Positions 40,521 through 52,155 of a DNA stretch of 64,000 bases are shown piece after piece (the stretch's first letter is position 1; the number at the start of each line of letters is the position of its first letter). Origin of the DNA: Cladophialophora immunda (taxonomy: Eukaryota; Ascomycota; Eurotiomycetes; Chaetothyriales; Herpotrichiellaceae). The translations under genes and the position numbers were made by a program. Below the pieces are notes generated by a model that was given only the letters and a program-made list of their open reading frames with translations, was not told the DNA's origin and did no database searches. Location: assembly GCF_000835495.1 (NCBI RefSeq), contig NW_015622544.1, positions 2,074,855 through 2,138,854 on the forward strand, written 5' to 3'.

Positions 40521-41175
40521 CGGGGCCTTGTTGGAAGGTGAAAAGGAGCTGAGGTGGTGAGGAGAATTGTGTGCTGTAGAAACAAGCCTTTTGTGGAGAA
40601 CCACAAACGTTACCCTTAACACCGCTATTACTACAGGGTTCCCCCCCCATCCTATCTCCTGTATGTAATACCGTGTATACACCAGTGTCTTGTCAGGATA
40701 GCCGGAACGAACCTGAACGCACCGAGCCACCGACCCTGCTGCGCATTACATGCAAATTTATTCACTATACGTACGATGAGGGTGAACGTACACGAGTGTA
40801 GAGAGCGTACATGCGGAGTGCATGTGCGGGATATATGCACGCCACGCACGCATATATGTATGTATACGAGGATCGGGCTTCTGGCGAGCAAGGCGTGGTT
40901 TCTAGGGGAGAGATATTTTGGAGGGAAACAACAACGGCCCGACCATCTCCCCAAATGTTGTCTAGTCGTGTACACGCGTAGGTATGTACATAAATACCGG
41001 ATACAAGAGCTATGCTAAATACACAGACACGGGCAAATTGACTGCGTGGCCGCGGGAAAAAAAAAAGGTGAATTCGCCATCCAACGCAGGAGAGGGAGAA
41101 AAAAAAGGAGTTCAAATCTATAATCCTCCCGGGTACAGTATATCGCAAATCCGGATAGATATACACGCAATTCAT
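40521..41175. other. Convergent intergenic between the LtrA and MFS genes
   Basis: This 655-nt stretch holds only 3' regions. Several tetranucleotide-like GTAT/CATA and TACGTACG runs and two A-runs (41058-41067, 41099-41107) are present. No gene was recognised. Confidence 0.5.
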
Positions 41176-43054
41176 TCATTCAAGATGGTCCTCGTCATCC
41201 TCTGTTTCGTCGAGATGGACGGCAGATGGCTCCGCAAGGTAGACTGGATCGTGTTAGAAGTACCCTACTACCGCAAAAAGGGAGGGGACACAGGAGACAT
41301 ACCGTTCGGCCGCAAGAACCAACTGAGAATAAACACAATGACGAAAATCGAAGCCAGGCAAATGAACACAATCCCGGCGTAAATGCCCACCGTTTGACTG
41401 TAAATCAAGTTGAAGACCGTCGGGGCTACCACACGTGCCAGGGCATGCAGAAGCCCAGAGGCACCTAGCACTTGGCCTGTTCGATCTGCAGGGATATGCT
41501 TCGTGAGAGACGACTGTAGGGTCGGCGAGCCAATCCCCCCGAGAGATGCAATCATGCCGGACAGCACCATAATCGCACCGGATGGGGTGAAAGCATAACC
41601 AATGTACCCGACAAGGTCGAAGATGACAGCACCCCTGATGATCCAAATGTCGAGCATATCCGAACCTTTGTGTCCTTTGGAGCGCATTTGTGCGGGACCC
41701 CGGAAGAATCGGGTGAGCAATGGCAGGATGAGGACCAAACCCAGCACGCGGCAGATGTTAACGGCCGAGAGGTACATGCTAGAGTTGACGGCAGTCCAGC
41801 CGAAGCGGTATTCTGCATAGATGATCATGATTTGCACGGTTCCCATTGCTACGCCGAACATCATCGTGTCAATCGCCGCGAGCACGAACAGATTTTTCCT
41901 CAACGCCGAGCTCGAGCCTTCGCCTTTGGGCCGCAGAACCCAGAGCGGCTCGAAGAGGTTGTAGTTCTTGATGGTCGTAAGCCAGTCACTGTCCGGTAAC
42001 TCGGCCTGAGCGAACTGTCTCTTCTCCCTTGCCAGCAGTTGGCGCTCCTTGGACAGAGACTCGGGCACAGCAAAGAGGGTGAAAACAATGAAGAACGCGT
42101 TGCACGCAAGAGCAAGGTAGAATGCAATCATGACTGTCCCCGTCAGTTTGATCAGGTAGCCCGACACGATCGGGCCCAACGCAATCCCGGCAAAGAGTGT
42201 TCCATGAAAATAGCCAAAAGCGACAGCTCGACGTTCCGGGGGAGAGCAATCGGACGCATAGGCAAAGGCCAAAGCTAATGCCGTGGTGAATGAACCACAC
42301 AGACCATCTATCAGGCCTCCAAGAAGCAACCAGTAAACCGACACCTGGCCGTTGGTCTGGCCGACAATGATGGTGATGATCTCGGCAGCAAGGGCCCCGA
42401 GGGAGGCAGAGACCATGACCTTCTTTCGTCCGATCCGGTCTGAAAGCGAACCCAGATGGGGAGAGATCACGGCGGAAAAGACTCCACTCAGAAGGTTGAT
42501 GTACAGGTTGAAGTTGGCAACCCGAGCTTGCACGTGTGGATCTCTGCACTGTGGATTCTCTTCTCCCAGGACAACAGGTAGAAACTTGAAGTTGGGGTTC
42601 TTTGATGCTTGTTCCGAGAGGTAGTCCTTGCAGATCAGGTCGAGGATGAGGTATGTTTTGGGAACAATGATGCCGCCAAAGGCGATGCAGAAGGGAAAGA
42701 AGGCAGGAAGGAGCCAAAATATCTGCAGAAGATCAGCGAGAGTCCGAATTCCACTGGGAGGAAGTCTGGCTGACTTACTGAAGGTGTCTTGTACCAGGGG
42801 AGGTCACTCGAGCCGTGAGCGCCATTCCAAGGTTCATTGATGGCCCTCTCCAAACTTGGGCGAGCTCTTGTATGTGCGATGGGTTTCTTCCGACGTTGGT
42901 GAGGGCTCATCAGAGGGCTCATCTCGTCCTCCTCATCATCTTGGCCGTCGCTGATATGGAATGTCGCGTTTGTGGTAGAGTCGGGGTTGCTTTCCTCGGC
43001 CAATCTGACCTCCTCTTGCGCCTCCTCTGCAAAGGCATCCTCATGGTCCAACAT
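41176..43054 (-). CDS. MFS transporter (TetA/HIAT1/SLC46-like)
   Basis: Three exons fit: 42779-43054, 41303-42722 and 41176-41243, giving 587 residues. The start is the first ATG (MLDHEDAFAEEAQ). A cytosolic leader of about 90 residues includes the acidic run DGQDDEEDE. The first helix follows WYKTPSIFWLLPAFFPF. A loop with NPQCRDPHVQ precedes MFS motif A, GSLSDRIGRKKVM. About twelve helices follow with a central loop near SKERQLLAREKR. The last intron (GTATGT, CTAAC branch site, ATCCAG) hides a terminal exon coding VYLAEPSAVHLDETEDDEDH and two more residues. Without it the frame stops 15 codons after the donor. The plasma-membrane or vacuolar substrate is unknown. Confidence 0.88.
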
Positions 43055-44483
43055 CGTGGGTAAGGTCACTGGATTTGTGTGTGGGGAGATGTTGGCTTCC
43101 GCGCCAGAGTCGAAGAAGAGGAGGAGGATTGGCTGCTGGACGGATCGAGGGTGAGACGTGTCTCTACCGCATCTGGACCATGAGCGTGCTCTGGGAGGGG
43201 TTCAAGGGTTGAGCACCAGCAGCGGCAGACTTGATTGATAATATCAGAAAGGTTGCGCAGCGACTATCATGCTGAGTCTTGACGTAATCGTAGATGAATC
43301 GATCACACAGGCAGCGATATTGTATTGGACGTGAACGACTGGACCGAGCCGGAGAACTGCGAACCGGAGGAAATATGCAGATATGCAGGGAGTTTGCAAA
43401 GCCCGTTCTGGCGCATTGACGACTAGTATTGTTGCGGGATGGAGCGTCTCCGGTTATCTGGGAGGATACGAGGCCACTCGTCCGCCGTAGCCCCTGATAT
43501 GGCAATGATAATAATTAATACGAGCGCCGCCCAGCCTGTGACCATGATTATTTCTGGCGTTTCTAGTGGCCTGGCGTCCTCTCTAGCACTCCATTTCCTC
43601 GCCCCGCGTCGTGTCCTGTTCCCACTGGTACCTCAACGGGGCCTGAAAGGGACCAAAAGGGGGGATCAGTGCCTTGTGCCTCCCGCCAGATGCCACTTGT
43701 CAGCCCGTTTATCGTCTATCGGTCGGGCCACGCTCCTCCCGACTACCGATGGGCAGTCCAGACTCCAAGGTGCTAGGTTAGAGAGGTGTTAGAGCTTGGA
43801 AAATCATACTGGATTGGATTTTCGCCCTTTCTTTTTGTTGAAGCGACATCTCGCTCTGTGCCTAATCTCCATATTCAACGTGTATAGCGCAGACCTCCAC
43901 CTTCTCGTCTTCGCAAATGCGGCCTGTCGATGGGCTGTTCATCGACCGGCCTCGACCCCTTCGAGTGAAACCGTGGCCGAAGTCATGTCGATGCCCAAGA
44001 CTTGCGCAGCCTCTGTCCATCTATCTGGCGGCTTGCAGCCACGTACGAGCTTGCATCATGCCACGACATATCTCCTTCATACCCAGGGATATCATTGTGC
44101 AAGGCAACTGGAGGGGGAAGATGCTCCCTGTCAACTGGCAAGCATTTAATGCAAGATCCGTTTCCCATTCAATCATCAACCGTGAAATAACCATCATCGT
44201 CGTCCCTTTTCTCTGCCATCTCTGGGTCTTGACAAGAAACACACAATCAAACTCTTCGCTTTGACGATCTTCAAGTGGCTTGCGAGTCGCTACCGTGTCG
44301 CTCCGATCGGTCTAGACTCCCCGCAACCGCAGCTCCCAATAGATTCCGGCCCCGTATCCAAGATGCGTGTGGAGTGAAAGAACGGTCGACGCCTGTATGA
44401 TCCTTTCCCAATAGCCATTAAATTCGTCCCCAAGCCCAGTGATATTCCATATTATCCCGGCCCGATATTGCGGCGCGAGGTCA
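43055..44483. other. Long intergenic between the MFS gene and CLA4
   Basis: This 1429-nt stretch holds the MFS promoter and the CLA4 3' region. Overlapping ORFs around 43439-44264 show no family resemblance. Nothing else was recognised. Confidence 0.5.
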
Positions 44484-47285
44484 TCATTGTCGACCCTTTT
44501 CTCGCCATTTCAAAAGTTCGCTGAGGCTCGCTAAACTGCATCCCATGCGCATAAAGTCGTTCCGAAGCAATTCGTCGGCGCTAGCGCGGCTCCTGACGTC
44601 GACGCAGAGACAGACGCTGAGGAACGCCTTCAGCTCCCGTGACAGTTTGTTGGGGTTCTTCAACCGCGGTGTGCCGTTTGTTGCAATCAAGAACAAGGCC
44701 TTGAGCGGTTCTTCGTTGAGATATGGTGGCTCCGACTCAATCATCTCAATAGCCATAATGCCGAGAGACCAAATGTCAACCTTGGGTCCGTACTCTTTTT
44801 GCTTCACAACCTCCGGGGCCATCCAGTAGGGTGTCCCGACCATTGTTGCCCGCTTGCTCTTCGATTCGGTGAGCTTAGCACAAAACCCGAAATCGGCTGT
44901 ACAATCCAGGGTCAGCAACATCATCACTGTCGGTTAGAGATCGGGGATCACTTACTGATCTTGACATTGCCCACGCGGTCGAGCAGTACATTGTCACTCT
45001 TGATGTCACGGTGGATGATGTCTTGAGAATGCAAATGAGCAAGCCCCTTGCAGGTTTCGAAGCAGATGGTGGCAATCTGATCCTCGGTGATCACTGGGTT
45101 ATTGTCGATAATATCCGTAAGCGCACCACCTTCCATAAACTCCATCACCACCCACAGCTCGTTGTTCTGTTCTTGGAGGAAGGAGTCGAGGAAGTTGACG
45201 ATGTTGGGATGTTTGGAGTCTTTCATGACGATGATCTCGTTGACGATCAACTCCTTACGCGGCTGGTTACGAAGATCCATCTGCTTGATGGCGACCTGGC
45301 CCTTCGGACCATGTGTGCGGTACAGTTCACGCGCAACAGCTGATGTCGCGCTTTCCTTGACTCGGGCAACATAGACTGAGCCAGAAGCACCCTGACCAAT
45401 CTTCTTTTGCTTGCTGTATGATTCCAAAGGGTTGTCTTTCGATACTACCTGTTTGAGCTTGGCCATGACCTCGCTTTCGCTCATACTCGACATCCGAACT
45501 TCCTTGGCCCGCTCTTCGACTGGCTTCTTCGCCGTTAATGCAATTTCGGCTTCTTTGCGTGGATCGGCTGCGGGTTTCGCTTGCGGTTGTTTGGCGACAT
45601 TGAGAGGCTTCGGTTGTTGCACGGATCCTTGTGAGCGACTCACAGACTGTCCATTAACACCATTCGCTTGTGGTTTGGGGCTAGATTCCTTCCGTGGGGC
45701 CTCACCAGGCGGATATCTAGCGTTTGGCGAAGGCTGACGATCACGATCTCTGCTCTCCGGTGATCGTAATGAGCTCTGGCTAGCAGAAAGCGACTGGGGA
45801 ATGGATTTTTGGGAGCTGCTGCTCGGGGCAGAAGGGGCTGGTCTTTGAGCTGTGGGATTTTGCCTCGCTGATACTGAAGACGACTGTTGAGGAGCACTTG
45901 GAGCAGCTCTCGCGGGATTGTATCTAGGATCTTGCCGGTTGGGTCCACGATCAGAGCCACCTCCGTATCCTCCGATCTCCTGTTGAGCTAACGGCGGGCG
46001 TGTCTTTGGTAATGAAGCGTTGTAGGCTTCTTGCTCTCTGCGGCTGCGCTCAAGATCCTCTCGCTCTTGTTCCCTTTGTCTTTCAACTTCTCTGGCGCGC
46101 TTCGCTTCCGCTTCCATCTGACGGCGTTTTTGTTCTTCGTTAGCGATCGCTTTGATCCGGGCGGCATCGGCCTCCATGTCATATGCACCCTTGTCTGTTT
46201 GCGCCCGCTGCAAGGGCGGTTTCCCGGGGGGAGTCCCTATTCGCGAAGGGCCCTCCTGATATTTGTTGATGAACTGATTAGCATTATATCGTTGTGCATC
46301 TGTGGGCGGCGCTGGCCTTGGGGGAGCAACACTATTGCCCCCTGTCGGATATCCAAGTTGCTTATTCGGCTGGGCTGCTGGCGGAGTGACCATGCCAGGT
46401 GTGTACATTTCGGGATGCTGCTCACGCATTTTCTGGTCTGATACAAACTGTAAAACTTCAATGACAGCCTGGGGGTTCTTCTTGTAGTCGTCTCTTGTAA
46501 TGGCGGAATTGTTCAACAGCTTCTCCCACTCCTGCGGTAGTCCGACAAAGCCGCCTGTCTGAGGGTCAAAGCCAACGTGGATACGATGGCTGAAGTTTGT
46601 GGGATTACTTACGCCCCCCATGCCTGGGCATCGCTCATATATTTTATCAATCCAATCATAGATTTCGTCGTCGTTGCGGACTTCACAGGTGATGGTCCGG
46701 GTGGGCAAATCACGAGCCATGATGATCTTGCCGCCTGCATCTTTGGGATTCGCAACACGGGTGATCTCAAAAGCCATCCGCGTTTCCTCAGAACGAGTCA
46801 CCCCGGTCACGGTGTTCAGTTGGATGGACTGCATGAGCTTTCCATTCTCACTCTTCAAGAAATCCAATCTGAACTCGCGGAGAATCAGGTATCGTTGGTT
46901 CCATTGAGCGAGGAATTTGTCTTCTTTGCAGCGCACATGGCCTTCCTTGATGATAGTGACCGGACCCGAGGGTTTTCCGTTCGTTGACAAGGACAGAGAA
47001 CTGCCATTGGAGAAGTAAGGGGCACTTGGAGTACTGACCGCCGGTGACGCCGGCCCTCCTAAAGACATCGACTCGAAGGTGCTTGTCGGTATCGAAGTGT
47101 TTGAGCGCTGCAACTCCAAATGTCGAGGTCGATCGGTAGGAGGACGAGGTGCAGGACCTGGATTCATAAACTGGCCCGAGGAGTAGAAACTGGGAGTTGG
47201 GTCAGCGGCGTGACCACCAAAATGCGGCGGAAGTTTCTCAGTTCGGTTGCAAGGTCACTTACCCATTTTCGGGCCCTGAAGCCAT
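44484..47285 (-). CDS. CLA4: PAK-family kinase Cla4 (PH-CRIB-kinase)
   Basis: Three exons fit: 47263-47285 (23 nt), 44956-47189 and 44484-44896, giving 889 residues in frame. The short first exon restores [19 protein letters not shown], as in other fungal Cla4 proteins. A PH domain lies at about 88-195 ([20 protein letters not shown]). The CRIB motif that binds Cdc42/Rac-GTP lies at about 200-228 ([21 protein letters not shown]). A long Gln/Pro/Ser-rich linker with a coiled-coil-like [17 protein letters not shown] follows. The kinase domain has [19 protein letters not shown] and [14 protein letters not shown] is restored by the last intron, and [10 protein letters not shown] is the activation segment. 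Cla4 controls polarity, septation and hyphal growth. The PH domain separates it from Ste20. Confidence 0.95.
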
Positions 47286-47789
47286 TGTCGGGACGGCGTC
47301 TGAAGATACTTCTGTTACACGTCTGGTGTGGTATTGGGCCGGAGACGCAAGACCGGAGTTTGATCTTGCAGCAGAGCTGGGATTCAGCGGGGAGCGGTAG
47401 TCGGCTGAGCAGGCGCAGGCAATGACAGCATGCGTGCGGCTCCGAAAACCTAGGAATACCGGAGGAGAGTAGACGAGTAGAACGCAAAAACCGTCGTGCG
47501 AAGTTTCAGTGAATGCGTTTGAGATACTCCTGTATTGAGTCTTGGCCTGGGGTTGGTGTGTTGGTGAGCGCAGTCTGCTCCACACCCTTTAACTGGTGAT
47601 ATTTTGGCGGCGCTATCCGGTCAACGAGGGTACTTTGGCGCGAGTATCAGTAAACAGACATTGGCATTGTACGGCAGGACTCTATACGACGTCCAAAGTC
47701 GTGAATCTTGAGGCTGAAGAACAAGAATTCGCCTAGGGAGTAACAACGAAGACAAGGGTAGGTGAGGTAGCCCGGTAGGAATACGAGTA

Positions 47790-47817
47790 GGGCGATGGGC
47801 GATGGGCGATGGGCGAC
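47790..47817. repeat. GGGCGAT 7-bp tandem repeat (four units)
   Basis: Three perfect units and one with a single change are present in the CLA4 upstream region. Confidence 0.9.
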
Positions 47818-48007
47818 GGCGCTCAGGTACTGGAGTAGGATCGAATGGGCGAACGAGCGAACGAACGAGTGGCAGAGCGGAATGGAGTCGATTCAGGATC
47901 AGGCTGAAACCTGTAAACGAGGAAGAGGGCAATAGGATTGGCCTGGATTGGCCCAATTGGCGGCCTATACTTCACTGTAACAATGGGCGGCTAGAAAGGG
48001 AGGAAGG

Positions 48008-48034
48008 GTGGAAGAGGTGGAAGAGGTGGAAGAA
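48008..48034. repeat. GTGGAAGAG 9-bp tandem repeat (three units)
   Basis: Three purine-rich units lie upstream of CLA4. Confidence 0.9.
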
Positions 48035-48435
48035 GGATGGTGTCGTGGGAGGCGAACAAGATAATTGGGGGCACCCAGGAGGAAGGAGGAGGGCGATTGG
48101 GGGAGAGGGTGCCTCCTCCGGCTGGGCAGCAGCCGCCTAGAGGAGTCCCTGTGTGGTAAGGACTCCAGTTAAACGACCAGGGCTTGGGGTCGCCTAGGTA
48201 CCTCGTAGATACGATCTTCACTCGGGAGATTCGTTCTCAGGGTGGCTTTCCCGATGTATCTGAAACACTCTCAGGAGTTGGAAATTCGCCGAACGACTGC
48301 GGTCAATTGCACTTGATCCACGCCATCAAAACCCCAGCCGCGTGCCACCTGCATGGTTACTTGCTTTTGCTTTTCCTAGTAACAAGTCCGGCTTGTCGCG
48401 TTCCACAGCGTGTCTACATTGAGCCCCAGTGACAA

Positions 48436-49176
48436 ATGAGATGCCTTGCGACCGGGGTATCAGGGTGTTTCTTTGTCTTCTTAGTTGCAAGCCAAATCAG
48501 CCACCTCTTGAGCCTCTCCACTGCTACGGAGACAGATGAGTGTTTCAGAAACGTCCATCTACAGTCTGGGAGGGAGATCAAACCTAGGAGATACCAAAGG
48601 GTTGCAGAAAGAGGAGATCAGTGGACAACTTCTTATTCGACTCACTGCCTGCGAAACGGCACAAGCTGCGTCTGTCTTGAGGAGCCGTCAGTGAATGCCA
48701 TAAATTGTCCTGACTGGAGAAAATTACCTTCCCCTGAACAACAACCAAGGGGTGCGGTCCGTCCCACTGCTTATGGTCCTCTCACTCTCACCGATCTGAG
48801 ATTTCCATTTCCCCTGGTGCAAAAGGAGGATTTAGGCAGTATCTCTTCAAAGACGACACTACAACTGGTGAGAACCCAACAAGGGCCCAAATTTGCCGGA
48901 TGGCATTTTCCGCCCAGGGGAAGGTCAATGGCTGTATGTGCACCACGGATCGCCATGCCGAGCATCCAGGACCATAACATAGGACGAGCACTCTGCGGTA
49001 GTAACTTCTTGTACCACGTGCCTCGTGCTCATACTCAAGACGACCCCTGCCCCAAATTAAGCAGCCCCGAGATTGCGGCAATATCTGGGACCTTGAACTC
49101 GACTGAGTCGCTTATTAATTACCAATATCAGGGGGCCAGAGGCACAGACGTGGCTAGACACAACCGACGAGGCTGA
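48436..49176 (+). CDS. Orphan ORF, possible secreted Cys-containing protein (246 aa)
   Basis: This is an uninterrupted ATG-started frame in an otherwise empty interval between CLA4 and SQT1. The first 30 residues resemble a signal peptide (CFFVFLVASQISHLLSLSTA). About ten cysteines are scattered after it, with clusters such as HCLRNGTSCVC. No family was recognised and no repeat or domain is evident. It could be a lineage-specific secreted protein or a chance ORF. Confidence 0.25.
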   Translation: MRCLATGVSGCFFVFLVASQISHLLSLSTATETDECFRNVHLQSGREIKPRRYQRVAERGDQWTTSYSTHCLRNGTSCVCLEEPSVNAINCPDWRKLPSPEQQPRGAVRPTAYGPLTLTDLRFPFPLVQKEDLGSISSKTTLQLVRTQQGPKFAGWHFPPRGRSMAVCAPRIAMPSIQDHNIGRALCGSNFLYHVPRAHTQDDPCPKLSSPEIAAISGTLNSTESLINYQYQGARGTDVARHNRRG

Positions 49177-49624
49177 GACTTTTGTCGCAAGGCTGAATTG
49201 TTTCCGTGCATTTTCATGGACCTCCTGAATGTCGATTTTGCTCGTTCTTCATCGAGATGACCTGTCAATTCCTGGAGTATCTGCTGTCGACGCCATATTC
49301 TCGCTCGTGCTTGTATGGAGTTTCTCATATGTTTTGTATCTTGCTCTACCAAATTATACCTAGTACTGGTTCTTACCTGCGCCCCCTCGCAGCCAATGAC
49401 GCAAGATCCGGCCCTCTCCAAAAACTCGCGAGCCCAACTCTCTTTTTTTCGTCCGGGTAAACACCACAAGAAATGCATTTCTAAGCGGGGGGCGTCGCAT
49501 TGATCCCTCATAAGACTCTGCCATTGCACCGTTCGATTTCCTCTTCTCATTTCCTTCCCTCTGCCTGCTGAGTCCCGTGAGGATATAGACTTTCCCTAAA
49601 GAAACCCTCATCTATCGACCCAGC
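49177..49624. other. Intergenic upstream of SQT1
   Basis: This 448-nt stretch should hold the SQT1 promoter. No other feature was recognised. Confidence 0.45.
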
Positions 49625-51046
49625 ATGTCCGACCCTCAACCGGTCCCTCGGCCGCCCGAGCACGTAGAACCAGAGGATGACGGTCTTCTTGACGCAGATG
49701 AAGCAGCCGAAGAAATCGTGGACGACGACCACGACCACCCCATGGATGACGAAGATGACGAATATATGGAAGGAGAAGAGCAGGAAATCCAACTGCAAAA
49801 CGACTCTGCCGCACACTTTGACTCCCATACAGACAGTATATTCTGCATAGCGCAACACCCTACCAACCCATCCGTCGTGATCACAGGCGGCGGCGACGAC
49901 GTCGCATACCTATTTGACGCATCAATACCTGGCACAACCCTAGACACCAACACGCCTCAGGGCGAGAGAAAAAGTATTCAACCACTTCAAAAGCTGGATG
50001 GGCATACCGACTCTGTCAATGCAGTAGCCTTCACATACTCCCGAGGTGAATACGTGGTAACGGCGGGGCTCGACGGGAAGCTACGCGCATGGAGGTCATC
50101 AGAAACCTCTGGCTCTGGAAAATGGACGTTTGTGGCCGAGACTGCAGAAGTGGAAGAGATCAACTGGGTAGCCCCTTGTCCTAACAAGGATCAGGAGAAT
50201 GTGATAGCCCTCGGCGCGAATGACGGTTCAGTTTGGGTCTATCAAATCAATGGCGATGACAAGGCTAGCCCTCTCACAATCGTACAGGCGTTTTACCTCC
50301 ATACTGCATCTTGTACCGCGGGAGCGTGGACGCCGGACGGTACACTACTTGCGACAGTATCAGAAGACGGAAGTCTGTATGTCTGTGACGTCTTCTCCGG
50401 AGGTCAGGCCGTCATCTCGTTCACCGCCGCAGACCAACGCTTTGAGGTTGAAGGCGGTCTTTACAGCGTGTCATGCACTCCCTCGATGGTCGCCGTGGGT
50501 GGCGCGGGCGGCAACATCAAAGTCATCGGCCTGCCTCAACCGGCTGATCAGGCCAAAAAGACTGGTGCCAAGGGCGCTGGGAGACAGCAGCAGGCCTCTT
50601 CGGCAGGACAGATCCTCGCCTCTCTGCAAGCCCAATCCGACGGTGTCGAGACACTTTCTTTCTCCTCTCCACCCCTCAACATCCTTGCTGCGGGAAGTGT
50701 CGATGGCTCGATTGCACTCTTCGATACAGCTCATCGCTTTGCTGTGCGGAGACATATCAAAGACGCACATGAGGAATATGCGGTCGTCAAAGTCGAATTC
50801 GTCAGGAACCCCCAGAAGGGTGGTTGGCTCTTGACTTCTGCTGGCATGGACGGCGTGGTCAGGAGGTGGGACGTGAGGGGCGGAACGACGGCGGCAGGTC
50901 AAGGGTTTGTTCAGGAGTGGAAGGGACATAGAGGGGAAGGGGAAGGAGGCGGCGTACTAGGATTCGTACAAGGCGGTGGTGGAAGCAGAATTGTCACGGC
51001 CGGCGACGACGGTGTTGCATTGGTGTTCAAAGCGGACATAGCATGA
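49625..51046 (+). CDS. SQT1: WD40 protein Sqt1 (AAMP family), Rpl10 chaperone
   Basis: This single exon encodes 473 residues. An acidic N-terminus (EPEDDGLLDADEAAEEIVDD, then DDEDDEYMEGEEQE) precedes a WD40 propeller beginning HFDSHTDSIFCIAQHP. Further repeats include LDGHTDSVNAVAFTYSRGEY, LGANDGSVWVYQI and AAGSVDGSIALFD, and the last ends RIVTAGDDGVALVFK. A Gly/Lys/Gln-rich insert lies in the middle. Sqt1 captures newly made Rpl10 (uL16) and delivers it to the cytoplasmic 60S subunit; the acidic start and propeller fit that role. Animal AAMP is the relative. Confidence 0.9.
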   Translation: MSDPQPVPRPPEHVEPEDDGLLDADEAAEEIVDDDHDHPMDDEDDEYMEGEEQEIQLQNDSAAHFDSHTDSIFCIAQHPTNPSVVITGGGDDVAYLFDASIPGTTLDTNTPQGERKSIQPLQKLDGHTDSVNAVAFTYSRGEYVVTAGLDGKLRAWRSSETSGSGKWTFVAETAEVEEINWVAPCPNKDQENVIALGANDGSVWVYQINGDDKASPLTIVQAFYLHTASCTAGAWTPDGTLLATVSEDGSLYVCDVFSGGQAVISFTAADQRFEVEGGLYSVSCTPSMVAVGGAGGNIKVIGLPQPADQAKKTGAKGAGRQQQASSAGQILASLQAQSDGVETLSFSSPPLNILAAGSVDGSIALFDTAHRFAVRRHIKDAHEEYAVVKVEFVRNPQKGGWLLTSAGMDGVVRRWDVRGGTTAAGQGFVQEWKGHRGEGEGGGVLGFVQGGGGSRIVTAGDDGVALVFKADIA

Positions 51047-52155
51047 GCTGATGAGACACACGTTGCTTCATCTACCTGCTTCTTGTTTGTGCCAGTTGCA
51101 TATGTTATGCAGCACGCTACCGTGGATCGTCGTTGGACTCGAAAATCAGTGCGAAGCGAGATCTCAAGTCCTTTCTCGAGAAGAGCTTTGAATACCAACA
51201 TCATCCACGCTTGTCAGACGGTTCTCTGAGGCTTTGCAATTCAGGAAACGCATGCGCTGAGCCAGCCTGTCAGTCTGTGTCAGTCTATGCCAACACTTCC
51301 AGCATCTTGATGTTGACGACGCTGGTCATTCCACCTACAAGTATGTCGCCTGGAACTTCGTCCTGAGCACCCGAAAGTGATGGTTGGAATGCGCTAGAGG
51401 AACCGGGTGCAGTCCAAGAGACAAATAGAGTGCTAATATGATAGATGAAGAAATGAACTTGACGAATGCTCAAGAAGCCGTGCGATTTCTCTGACACTCC
51501 GCCCGTGCCGACTCGGCACATTCTCCCGCTTGGCCTTTCGTTGTTTCTCCGGACTTTCTGGCAGATGTCCGCGCACCACCCTCAGATACAGATGGATCAG
51601 GCACAATATCCGACTGGCGGGGTGTGTTGGGACGGATGGGAGAAGACGAGACAAGCGCGAAACGGACGAAAGTCTGCCGACGACAATGACGTCGCTGGCG
51701 GCGCATCGCATTTTCCCAATGCGGAACTTGCGTTTTCAACCATTGCATCAATTGACCGCAGCTTTGCTCGGCACTCCAATGGTATTTGATGTACCTACGA
51801 AAGGAGGAGGAACATACGTTTGGTAAGCACATTACTCTGAAGCGAAGTTCGCATATCATGTTTCACCGACAATCAGCGCAGAGGTGACCTGTCATGGAGA
51901 TAGTTGTGCCCGCGGTCAGTGCCAATGGGCATGACGGAGATAGAAGAGACCGCAGGCAGGAGATATCGAGGATCGAGCGAGAATCTGAAGATGCCAAAAG
52001 AGATAAAGTACTCGAGCGATTCATCGCGCCTTCTCCCTCCATCGGTATAGCACCTGCACAACCACCGCTGTGAAGAGAAGAGCAAGGCCCCCGTCACGTC
52101 CTCTCGAGCTTGAACCGACCCCCCTTTGAAAACCAACAACATTCCATCGTCCGCC
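51047..52155. other. Intergenic between SQT1 and the atypical SDR
   Basis: This 1109-nt stretch contains short overlapping ORFs. The longest, at 51470-51859 on the minus strand, is Arg/Ser-rich and unrecognised. I see no supported gene. Confidence 0.45.

Larger units (their letters stand above)
47286..48435. other. Intergenic upstream of CLA4
   Basis: This 1150-nt stretch should hold the CLA4 promoter and leader. A 7-bp GGGCGAT tandem repeat lies at 47790-47817 and a 9-bp GTGGAAGAG repeat at 48008-48034. No gene was recognised. Confidence 0.5.

Noticed and set aside
39825..40552. Long open frames on other frames of the LtrA gene
   Set aside because: They arise from high GC3 in the LtrA exon and lack motifs.
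51470..51859. 129-codon minus-strand ORF between SQT1 and the atypical SDR
   Set aside because: Arg/Ser-rich, overlaps other equally long frames, and no known family could be seen.
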